A stretch of 64,000 nucleotides of DNA from Rhizaria sp. SCN 62-66 (taxonomy: Eukaryota > Rhizaria, unplaced): assembly GCA_001724265.1 (NCBI GenBank), contig MEDY01000111.1:1-64000 (forward strand), written 5' to 3'. The notes under the pieces were generated by a model, which made no database searches, was not told the DNA's origin, and was given only the letters and a program-made list of their open reading frames with translations. Below, in pieces: positions 10,021-20,332 of this stretch; within the stretch, counting starts at the first letter, position 1; each line of letters begins with the position of its first letter. Both the position numbers and the translations under genes were made by a program.

Positions 10021-11488
10021 ATGTCATCAGACGCGTCATGGATTCGTTTTCTTACTGGTGGTACTGCCTCATGTCTCGCTGAAACTGTTACTCTGCCGGT
10101 AGACACAGCAAAGGTACATTATATATCATGATAACGCATATTATTCATTTGCCGACCCGACGTCCTTGCGTGCGTATCCGACATGATGTCAGGAGTCACT
10201 TCAAGTTGGCGAATGCATCAATCTCCACAGACTACTTCTCACCTCGTCGTTGAATCATATTCAAACTTTGTGCAAGTTCTGTTTAGGTACGCTTGCAAGT
10301 ACAGGCAGCGTTGGGTGCGCAGGGTCCGCGCTACGCAAGCGGCTGGGACTGCCTGAAGAGCGTCGTCAAGCACGAGGGCCCCAGCGCGCTGTTCAAGGGC
10401 CTGTCCCCGGCGCTGATGCGGCAGGCGTCATACTCGTCGTTGCGTATAGGTTTCTACGAGCCCATCCGCAACGTGCTTGCGCCAGGCACCGCTGCCAAGG
10501 ATATCTCGTTTGCCAAGAAGGCGATCGCGGGCGGCACCGCGGGCGCTGCGGGGATTGCCATCGCTAACCCCACCGAGCTCATCAAAGTCAGGTACGCAAT
10601 ATAGGAGCATTAACAGGTGATAAGAAAGACCATAGTGCAATTTGGCGCGAGCATACTTAACCTAGTGTTTACACGCTCATGCAACTTATCCTTGCTGATA
10701 TTATCTAAAATCTCCCCAGGATGCAGGCGGACAAGACCGGTCTGCGCTACCCCAACGGCGCCGTGCGGGCGCTCGTCTCTACTGCGCGCACTGAGGGCCT
10801 GCGCGCGCTCTGGCGCGGCGTCACGCCCAACATGCAGCGCGCGTACATCGTCAACGCGGCCGAGCTTGCAACCTACGACCACGCCAAATCCATCCTCATC
10901 TCGGCGCTCTCGTTGTCGCCGACGAGCGCGATCACCCACGTGGCGGCGTCTGTCGCGGCCGGGGCCGTGGCAGCGCTGTGCTCGCAGCCGGTCGACCTCG
11001 TCAAGAACAGGCTCATGAACCAAGCTGCCGCAACGACTACGGCGGCTGTTGCTACGCACAGCAACCTCGCCAGCGTTGTTGCTGCTAATCTGAATTGCAA
11101 CTCTGGAAGCGTTATCCTTAACGTCACAACAGCTGCGCATCTCGCCACCGCAACGCCGCTGCGCGCCACCAGCGTCGTCGCCGCACTCCCCGGTCTGGCC
11201 ACCGTTAATGCATCCCCGCCGTTTCCCGGCGCTGCGACCAGTTGTCTGCTGGCGACCGGGCGCGCCCCCACAGCAGTGGGCGTGAGCAGTGCGGTCGACG
11301 GTGGGGTGCGGTATAATGGTATGCTCGACTGCGCGGTCAAGACCGTGCGCGCGGAGGGTGTGGCGGGGCTCTACAGGGGAATCCTGCCGTACAGCTGCCG
11401 CATTGGGCTCTTTTGCGTGGTGATGTTTCCCGCGTACGAGCAGCTGCGCGCGCTGGGCGAGTGGAGCGTCGCGAGGGAACGGCTGTGA
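10021..11488 (+). CDS. Mitochondrial carrier (SLC25), UCP/dicarboxylate type
   Basis: Exons 10021-10113, 10287-10591 and 10720-11488 join in frame to 388 residues ending in TGA. Introns are 173 and 128 nt, with GTACAT and GTACGC donors. The three tandem repeats of the family are present, each with a P-x-D/E-x-x-K/R signature: PVDTAK (residues 26-31), PTELIK (near 126) and PVDLVK (from 223). Repeat 2 begins near the RMQAD segment, and its YDHAK-type helix matches uncoupling protein, SLC25A30 and dicarboxylate/oxoglutarate carriers. The protein should span the inner mitochondrial membrane six times and exchange organic anions or protons; the exact substrate cannot be read. Odd feature: about 95 residues of Ala/Thr/Val-rich sequence are inserted between the third signature and the rest of repeat 3, in the matrix loop. 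The ATG at 10021 gives the normal short N-terminus. Confidence 0.88.
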
Positions 11489-12504
11489 GAGAGTACAAAG
11501 TTGCGATTCTTTGGTAAAAATAGAAAGATAGCAAAACTTCAAAAAACGTAATGAGTTTATACAATTTTCGTCTGTTTGCTCAAACAGTTGTTCTAAGTCT
11601 GAATTGTGTGCATATCAACTTGAAAATATTCCGATGCAATTCGGTGCAATCAAAGGATACAAATCTTAAGCAAGCTGACATATGGATGTGCTAATAAAGA
11701 AAGAAGAGACGGGGTGTAAAATATAAAATACATTTTAACGCGCCAATCCTCTTGACAACTCTTATTCGAATCAAAAGCCTAGGTTTACGGTGTTATATCC
11801 TTAATCTATATTGACCCGTCAACACGACGCAATCATGTATGTAACAGTAGCAAGTTGGCGTGGAGTCGAAATAGGCTGCTTTGTTGCATCCAAGCAATGC
11901 CCAAAACTAGAATCGCAGAGCCAAGTCAACGGCAGCACTACATAAGATAGATGCCACTGTTTCAGCGACATATGGCCCAAAACATGATCTAATGGAGGTT
12001 TAGCAAGGTGGGTCGGATCACCAATTTCAAAGTGTACACTTGAGAAACGATGATCTCCGAAATTTATCACACGACATATCATGTCAGCATAGATCCGACA
12101 CCTGAAACCGCATTAATAACTTGCAAGACGCCACTAAAAGTTTGACAAGAGTCTCAAACTGTGTTTTAGGAGGAGTGCACTGCAGGCGGTCAGCGACGTG
12201 GCACGGTATGCATTTCTTAAGAAGATACACACACCACAAGGTCCATCAACAAAACTTTGAGTACGATGTCCGGATTGAAAGTTACAGAAACTAACATCTG
12301 CTATTTTTACAATCTTATACAACTCGTTTTCAGTGCCCTACAGGAAACTCCTTCGTAGTCATCGCTTGAGTGCGCGGCCCTGGAGCGCCCCGCTTCTCCC
12401 ACCCTCTACAGAAACAGTTTCAACGCCTTTTAGAGCCCGCTCCTCGGAGCACGCACGCTGATTGCCCTAGCGCCTTCACATCTGCGCGCACGCGCCTGGA
12501 CAAC
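11489..12504. other. Intergenic region between two plus-strand genes
   Basis: It holds an AATAAA (11693-11698), a likely polyadenylation signal for the carrier, then about 800 bp of mixed composition. Short minus-strand frames at 11819-12082 and 12134-12322 lack the GC3 bias of local genes and match nothing I know. The 5' leader of the next gene lies at the right end. Confidence 0.5.
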
Positions 12505-15500
12505 ATGTTTCCGTCGTCGTCCTCGCCGTTCACCAGTGGCGGTGGCGCTCCCGGTCACGGTTCCTCAGCCGGTGCCGGCACGGGCACTCTGTCGGCCTCC
12601 AGCAGCGCGCGCTCGCTGTCACAGCTGGCGGGACCGCACCGCGTGGGGTCGCTCAACTCTTCTCTGCTCTCAGCTCTTGACACGGCCGCCGATGTCGTCG
12701 TCTCGTCCGCTTCCGCGGCCGCCTTCACGCGCCCCCCTGCCGCTTCTGCTGCCACCCGCGACGCGACGGTGACGGCTGACGCCTTCGCTGGGCTGCTCGA
12801 CGGCGATACCAGCAGCGACTCCCCGCCCATCCGCGCCGTCCCCACCGCGCCCCCCGGCCTAGCAGGCGCAGGCGCGGTCACCGCAGTCGGCGGCAAACGG
12901 TCGACCGCGCCTGCCGCGCCCGCCACCACTGCGCAGTCAATAGACGCGACCGCGAACGCGGCTGCGGGTGGCCGTACGTCGGGCCCGTCGAGCGGGGCGC
13001 TGCTGTCGGCGCTGCCGCTGCCCGTGTCGCCCATGGTTGCCGCGTTTCCATCCAACCTCTCGTCGTCGCGGTCATCGCCCGTCATGCAACAGCAACAGCA
13101 GCACGATAGCGGATATAGCGGATATAACCAGTCTGCCACTGTGTCGAGAGGGAGCTCAACTTCAGTTTCGTTCAACACCAAGCAGATCCAGCAGCAGCAG
13201 CAGCATCACCAGGTTGGCTTTATGCACCCGCTACCGCAACAACTGCAATTTCAGCAGCAGCAGCAGCAGTACCAACCGCATTTGAACAACGCGATCATTG
13301 TCAACAGTGATCTCGGCTACTCTGCGCAGCCCGCGATCGACTACGACTTCGACTCGGACGCGCACCTCACCGACGCTAGCGTCACCGACGATGCGGTAGC
13401 AACAGGCGCAACGGCGGCGGCGGCGGGTGTGATGACGCGCGCTGAGCAGCGCGCCGCCGCGGCCGCGCGCAAGGCGTCCAAGAAGCTCGCGCAGGAGCAG
13501 AAGACGCGCATCCAGATGGCGGGGCTGAAGCTCATGTTCCTGTTGTTCCTCGCGGCGGGCGCGATCCCCCTGCTCTACCTCTGGACCGACGCCGTGTACG
13601 CGGCCGAGGTAGCGCGCTTTGTGCCCGCCCAGTGCATGGTGGCCACCATTGCACGGCGCAACGTCACCGTCCACGGACTGTGCCCCGACACGGTCAACTA
13701 CCTGTTCGACGTCGAAGTGTTCCTGCCTCTCGAGTACGGCATTGCTTTCCCCCAGGAAGCCTGCTCCGGCAAGCGCCTCGTGTGCTACGAAGGCGACGGC
13801 GCGGTCGAGGGTGCGCCGCCCTGCCGCTCCTGCGAGCCCAACACGATCCACGGCTGCAGGCTACCGCTCGCGCGCGACCCCACCATCATGGATCACCTCA
13901 CGCCCGGTACGTCTTGTTTTCTGTCATAACAAATATTGGTGATCTAATAATTTTTTTTGACTGTACTTGATTCATGAGTTGTATATTCTCACCAATTTTG
14001 CTTGCAACTCTATCACCTTGTTTATCTCCAATTTCACAGGCACCAACGTCGACTGCTGGCTGTTTAAGCACTCCCCGTCTCCCGCGGCGCCGCGGCCCTT
14101 TTTGGCGAACCCGGAGGACATGACCGACTACCCGCGCCGCTCGCTCTGGTTCCTCGCGCCCGTGCCCGCCGTCGCCGTGCTGCTGCTGTTCGTATTCTTC
14201 TCCATCTGCGAGGCTGGCGGGTTCGGGCTCGCGCTGCGGGAGCTCAAGCGGCGCTTCTGCGCGGCCTGCTGCGGCTGCCGCTGTTGCTGCCGCTGCTGCC
14301 GTCACCAGGGTGGGAGCGATGATTCCGCCGACGACAAGGCCGGCCACAGGCACGAGCACCATCATCACCATCACAAAAAGCACGGTAAACGCGGTGACGA
14401 TAAGAACGAGCCCTTGCTGATCGCGCACACGAGCGCAGGCGACGCGCCCCCTGGTGCGGCCAACGCTGGCAGCGCTGCCAGTGGCGGCGGTGGGATTAAG
14501 CTGAAGACCCGTCGCCCGTCGTGCGCGCAGAACGCGCTCATCACCGCGCAGAGCGCCGGGGCCAACCGTGCGAGCGTTGCCGTGTACGGTGGCGAAGTCC
14601 CTCAGTACGACGGCAACAGCAGCTACGGCAACGGCCGAGTGACTGCTAGCAACACGTTTTCCCACGGCCACTACGTGCCGCCGCCGCTGCCCGTCATGAA
14701 CAACAACATCAGCAACGGTGGCAATGCGGGCGGCATGTACGTGACCGTGCCAGCGACGCCGTCCCGGTCCCCGTCGCGGACACCGTCTGCGCAAACCTCG
14801 CGCGCCGCCACGCCACGCCGCAACAAGTCCGCCGCGCACTCCGCAGCTCACTCCGCCGCGCACTCCGCCGCGCAGTCGTCGTCGTTCGCGCCGGTGCCAA
14901 GCCCAAGCTTTGCCCACAGCCAGCTGACGCTCGGCCCATATGCTCAGCAAGGACAGTTTGCGCACTACAGCAACGACAACATGCCGCAACAGCAGCAACA
15001 GCTGTACGCGAGCTATGGTGACGGCAGCAATGCCAATGCCAGCGGAGCTGTGTACGCGATGTTCGCAGCCGCCCCCGTGACGGCAACCCAAGGTCTCCTG
15101 CCCCCTGCGAGCCCCGCGCAGGGCCATGTCCGCAGCTCGGTCCACGGGCACAGTCCGGCGCACGGCCGCAGCCCCGCGCTGGGCCCCGCGGCGACGGCGG
15201 CGACGAATGTCGCCCCGCAACAGGCCGGCCGGAGCAGCAGCCGGTCCAGTGCGCATAATAGCGCACAGAACAGCGCGCGCAACAGCACGCGCGGCAGCGC
15301 GGCGCCGTCGCCGCTTATGGGGCCCGCCGCGGGCGCCGGCGCGGTGGCAGGGATGCCCGCGCCGCTGTTTGCCCGTAACAGCCCCCAGCTGTCGTCGGCG
15401 GTGCCGTATCAAATCAGCTTCAATAACCACAACCTGGGCTCGAACGTGAACATGATTAACAGTAGCAGCGATGGTGTTGGTGGTGGTGGGAGCAGGAAAG

Positions 15501-15742
15501 GCGGCATGTCCACGAGGCCCGGATCCTTCACCGGGCTGCCCCAGTCGCATCTGCACTCGCAACATCAGCAGCAGCAGCTGCAGCAACAACAGCAGCATGG
15601 GTTGGGTGCCGGCGCGCTGCTGCGGCGGCCCGTGGCCGGCGGGGTTGGACCCGGGCTAATGGTTGCGCTGGGGCCCTATGACCACGAAAACGACCACCAC
15701 GAGGACGGCGACGGCAACGGGCCCGTCGGCGGCTACTATTGA
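12505..15742 (+). CDS. Two-pass membrane protein with Cys-rich loop, unknown
   Basis: Exons 12505-13906 and 14040-15742 join in phase 1 (donor GTACGT, acceptor TTTCACAG) to 1034 residues ending in TGA. The ATG at 12505 starts a Ser-rich N-terminus with polyGln and His runs. A hydrophobic helix (about 343-360) and a second one (about 502-523) flank a loop of about 140 residues. The loop has roughly nine Cys and an N-glycosylation-type NVT, as expected for an extracytoplasmic disulphide-bonded domain. Just after the second helix comes a dense Cys cluster of the CCGCRCCC type, a good candidate for S-acylation. The long cytoplasmic tail has a His6-containing patch, AHSA repeats, Asn/Gln runs and Arg-Ser motifs. 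The topology suggests a surface or endomembrane protein with both long arms in the cytosol. I recognise no family. Confidence 0.72.
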
Positions 15743-16392
15743 GCCATGCAGGCTGAGTGTACAGATGTTGTGTAAAGTTGCTACACGACTGGGTATAATG
15801 TCGGAACTACGTATTTGAATGTTTTCCTGTATATATTTGTATGTTTAATGAACTGTCGTATGCGAAAAAATGCGATATGAGCAGAATGTTTGCTGCTATC
15901 GCGCTTCAGCTCCCCTTGAGCACCTCTGGCCCAGTGTGCTACCAATCGGCTGTGGTCCAAAGCTGGGGGTTGGGGTGAGCCTCTCGAGATAAGAGGGGAG
16001 TGATTGAGAAACTCGTTCAATATAGATACCTATTTAATTCCGAAAAGACATTGATATGAAATTGTTATATCTTCTTTTATGTCGTTCAAGCCTTCATCTG
16101 ACGCGCGATATCCTGCTTGATTTGTTTGCCTCTTCGCTCTCCTTGCTTTGCTATGACGTAAAACCTACGCCACCCTCCAAAGAGCGCCATCCCGCGCAAG
16201 AGCGAGTGCCGTCTATCTCCCGCTCTAGCGCGCGTCTTGGCACGTTCTATAACTGAGTCAGTGGTGTATTGCGTAAGCGTCTCCGCTTCCAGACCCACCA
16301 GCAAAGGAGGGCTTCCTTCTCCGTCAGCAAAAACACCATAGCTCCGGTTACTATAAGGCTCTAACAGCGCCAGTCAATCCTCACACCGTACA
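15743..16392 (+). promoter_or_regulatory. Intergenic/promoter region
   Basis: Spacer between two plus-strand genes. A TATAAGG at 16352-16358 lies about 40 bp before the next ATG and could be a TATA-like element. Short frames on both strands here have no coding bias. Confidence 0.3.
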
Positions 16393-19300
16393 ATGCTGGA
16401 CTGGGAAGCGATTGCGCTGCTGCTGCTGGCAGTGGTGCTGGCGCTCGTGCTGTTCTGGGCGTGCATGTCCCGCCGGCGCAACAACTCTCACGAGCGCCTC
16501 ACGTCGTCGAATCGGAACCAGCTCGTCAACTCCAAGATGTGGCTCGACGGCCGCAACCCCGCGGACGCACACCTGCCCACCAACGCCACTGCGGCCGCGC
16601 GTCGGCGCAACCGGCGGCCCGCGCTGTCGCGCGCCGACTTCGAGTTCCTGAGTGAGACGCACCGCGCCTTCGTCCGCGGCATCCACACACACCTGCACTC
16701 GCTGCGGGCGGAGCGCGCGCTTACGCAGACGCTCGCCTTCATGGGCTGGCGCTCGCGCAAGTTCTACGCCTTTGTGAACGACCCGCTGATCAACAATACG
16801 TACGTTGAGTGGGCTGACCCGGACTCGCTGCGGCCCAAGGTTACTACACTGCTCACCGTCGTCATGATGCGCACCCGCATCGAGGTCACCGCGCGTGCGC
16901 AACAGGCCAAGATCTCGCTCGACGACCCCGCGCCGTTGCTGCCCGGCACGCGCCGCCCAGCCGCGCACTTGGTGCCTTCTTCCATGGCCTCCGCCGCCCA
17001 GCCACAGTCGTCGTCGCTTTCGCCGTACGCGCCGCCGGAGCAGCCACTGGCTGCGTGCGTCAACAACGCGCCCCCCGCGTCGCCGTGCTTCGACCATTCG
17101 TCACCCGCGCGCCAGGCCGCGCTGCGCTCGCTGTTGGTCTCGCTCGCGCACCCGCACGTGCTACCCACCTGGGACCTGGGGTTCTCTGCCGACGGAACCC
17201 TAGCGTTCCTGCTGCGGCCCTTCGCGCCGGAGGGCTCGCTGCGCGACTTGCTGTGGGACGTCGAGGACCCGACGATGGCATACGCGGTCAAGTACCCGCG
17301 CTTTAGCAACAAGGTGCCCGCGGTGACCGGCAAGGTTGAGGAGGACTTCACCACTGGCGGGCTTGCAGACGGCCAGTTCATTGCAGACCCCGGCGCCGAG
17401 CTGTCAGACGACGACGATGACGACGAGGACGAGGACGACGCCGAGGAAGAAGAGGGGGGCGACGCGTTGCTGCGCGGCGGCAGCTCGCGCAGTGACATTG
17501 GCAATAACAGCCACATCAGGGCTTATCCACTCACCGTCGCGCAGATCGCGCGTTACGGTCGCCAGGTAAGCTATTTTACAAAGCACATTTAACCACGAAT
17601 ATCATCATGAAGTAGATTCATTTTCATGATTTATATTTTGTTATTAAATGTAATAATACCTCACCAGATATATTTATTTATTTAAACTGATTCTGTTCCC
17701 GCACGCACCTCAATAGATCCTGACCGCGATGGTCTACCTGGAGCGCGCCGGGCTGGCCCCGCACTCGGTCCACGCGGGCAACATCATCCTGCACAACGGC
17801 CAGTGCCGGCTGACCGACTACGAGGCCACCGCGCTGGGCGTGCCCGCGCAGCACCAGGCCCGTCTGCGCCGCGCGGGCCCCCACGACCCCGCCGTCGTGG
17901 CGTTCGCGTCGGTGCTGTTCGAGCTGGCCACGGGGCAGACCATGCCCGTGCCCAAGTACCCGCGCTTCCCGCCCATCGAGCGCCTCGCAGCCACGCACTC
18001 CAAGATCGCAGACGTGCTCAAAGTCATCTTCTCCCCTCGCCCCGCGACGGTAACCGGAAGTGACTCAGCTGCGACCAGTGCGGGGCCTGCACCCGGCACT
18101 GCTGCGCCGCCGTATGTGCGCCTGGCCGACCTGCTGCAGCTGCCGCTCTTCGCCGAAGTGGCCGATGTGGCGCCGCTCCCGCCGCTGCCGCCGGTGGGTA
18201 CGCCGCTGCTGACCGACGCCGAGGCCGCGGCTATGTACGGCGGCGCGCACGGCCAGCTGTACAGCCCCGACGGCGGGCTCGCGCGGCCCGGGCAGGGCGG
18301 GCTCGGCTACGGCGCAGACGGCCGGCCTGCACGCGTGGACGTGTTCCGCCACCGCGCCTGCCACGCCGTCGCCGCCGCTACCGCGCTGGGCGCCGCCAAG
18401 ACGCTCCCGCTCGCCGCGGGATCGCTGCTGAGGTGGTTCCCCGCCGAGCGCGAGGCCTATGCGACGTGGCGCGCCGCCAAGGACAAGGAGAAGGGCCGGC
18501 GCGCGGCGGCCGCGGCGGCGGGCGGCGGCGGGAAGAAGAAGGGTGGCGGCAAGCGCGGCGGCGGGAGCAAGAACATCACCGTCGCTGCGCGAGCGGCCGC
18601 GGGCGAGGCTGATAATGATAGTACGAGCGACGGCGACAGCGACGACGACGACGAGGAGGTGGAGGACGAGGTAGTTGCCATGAGCCGCCGTGCTAAGGCG
18701 TACGCGCGCGCGCAGAAGGGTCAGGGCCACATCGCGATTGACATCGACGACCGCGACGAGGACGGCGGCGGCGCAAAGGCCGGCAAGAAGTCTGCGAATG
18801 CGAAAAAGAGCGGCGCCAAGAGCAGCCGCAAGTCCCGCGCTGACCGCGACGAGGCGCGCATCGAAAGCCAGGCCGCGTTTCCCTTCGCCTCGCTGTATGA
18901 TCCCGACTCTGCCGCGTCTAACCCCGCTGGTGCCAGGAGCTCCAACAGCAGCAGTAGCAGCTCTGCGGCGGGCCGCGGTGGGGTTGACGACGCGTTCTTC
19001 TCGACAGTGCAGAACGTCGTCGTGCCCAAGGGCCGCCACGGTCCGGGCCAGAGCTCCACTGGCGTCGCTGTGACCACCAAGAGCGCCGCGGTCAGCCGGC
19101 CCACGGCGGCAGCCGCGGCGGCCAATGCGGCGGCGGCGCGCGCGGCGGCTGAGGCCGAGGCCGCGGCCGAGCAGTACGAGCGTAGTATCATGGCCCAGGC
19201 GCAGCAAGCGCAGACTCAGAGGCGCGTGCAGTTCAGGCAGCCTGTTGCCGCAGCCGAGGAGGACGAGGAGGACGGTGGTCATGCTGCTGCCTCTGCGGCC

Positions 19301-19855
19301 TCGCCAGCCAAGGCTCAGAGTCCGGTTGCGCAGCCGCAGTCTCAGCCCAAGGCTCCTGTGCAGGCTCATGTTCGGTCTGAGCCTTCGAATCAGAGTCAGC
19401 GCCCTCGCCCATCTCAGACGCAGCAAGCGCAGACCCAGATTATCGCTCCTGTCCCCGCGCCCGTCGCCAGCGAGACTCCTGTGCCTGTCCCTGTAACTGT
19501 AACTGCGCCTGCAACAGCGAAGGCTGAGGAGGAGGACGAAGTCGCAGTCCGCCGCGCGCGCGCCCAGCGTTTCAGCACTGCCGCGCTGCCTGGGGCGGCC
19601 GCCAACGCCGCCAAGGCCGCTGCGGCCGCCGCGCGTGCCGCCGCTGGCGATGCCGCCGAAGCCGCCGGTCTGCCGCGCAACGCCAGCGCGGCGGCCGTGG
19701 CGGCGGCTGAGGCGGAGCGCGCCGCTAGGGCCCGCGCTACTGCCGCGCCGGCGGGCGCGCTGGCCGGGGCTGGGTTTGGCACTGGCAAGGACGAGAAGGG
19801 CCGGTGGCGCGCGACAAAGGACCTGTTTGACGACGTTGAAGACGACATTGTTTGA
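16393..19855 (+). CDS. PXK/SLOB-like membrane-anchored pseudokinase
   Basis: Exons 16393-17565 and 17717-19855 (intron 151 nt, donor GTAAGC, acceptor CAATAG, phase 0) give 1103 residues ending in TGA. A hydrophobic anchor is at residues about 5-23. The middle carries a protein-kinase-like fold: an LRPFAPEGSLRDLLWD segment like kinase subdomain V, then a YGRQ-containing helix before the intron. Exon 2 opens with the catalytic-loop equivalent, HAGN at 410-413 in place of HRDxxxxN, and LTDYE near 425 in place of DFG. This pattern, including the YGRQ helix, matches animal PXK (MONaKA) and Drosophila SLOB, which bind ion pumps, channels and endosomes. With no HRD Asp or DFG it should be catalytically weak or dead. 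The C-terminal 500 residues are low-complexity: Lys/Gly patches, acidic runs, Gln- and Ala-rich segments. A PX domain is not evident. Family: fairly sure; role: inference. Confidence 0.75.
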
Positions 19856-20332
19856 GCGAACGCCGTTACAGGACAAGAAGAGCTTTGCTTGCTCCATGAG
19901 GGCCATATTGGTATTACGTGCAGTGATACAATAAATATTTAGATTTGCGTATAATTATTAACTCATACACATATGTTTTACTGAAAGAACAATCAATATT
20001 TCTTTTGTATTTACATGTACCCATTTCTCATTTCGAAACCAAACAGGAACACTATGACATTACCACATGTCGCCTGTTCCTGCTTGGCGTATCAGTACCG
20101 AGAGTCGCTTTCGAACTCTCTGTCTTTTTAGGACTAAACTAACCCTGTAATACAGATTCCGTAATACAAACTAGACTAAAACTATAGAAAGTGACCCACC
20201 TAACCAAACCTAAGTATTCATACTAACCCAAGACCCTTAAGCCTGCAGTGTCCCCGCATCTAAGAGAGTTGTCTGACCTAACCTTATGAGTTGAACTCTG
20301 TGCAACCCCCACGTGTGACCACACGTGCTCGC
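19856..20332. other. Convergent 3' spacer with hairpins and polyA signal
   Basis: Between two convergent genes. AATAAA at 19930-19935 probably ends the pseudokinase transcript. Two inverted repeats follow closely: CAGGAAC/GTTCCTG (20044-20050 and 20076-20082) and GAGAGT/ACTCTC (20100-20105 and 20115-20120). They do not fold as a tRNA. Confidence 0.45.

Noticed and set aside
9743-10039. 98-codon minus-strand frame in the divergent promoter
   Set aside because: AT-rich codons unlike local genes, overlaps the carrier start codon, and no recognisable motif.
11819-12322. Two short minus-strand frames (87 and 62 codons)
   Set aside because: No GC3 bias, no ATG context or domain; consistent with chance frames in a spacer.
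13898-15598. 566-codon minus-strand frame over the membrane protein gene
   Set aside because: Shadow of a GC-rich exon; it also runs across the intron acceptor region and has no recognisable domain.
18065-19906. 613-codon minus-strand frame over the pseudokinase exon 2
   Set aside because: Antisense shadow; the plus strand has kinase-family motifs and correct splice junctions.
20100-20120. T-arm-like TTTCGAA hairpin
   Set aside because: The stem and loop lengths do not fit a T-arm and no cloverleaf can be drawn.
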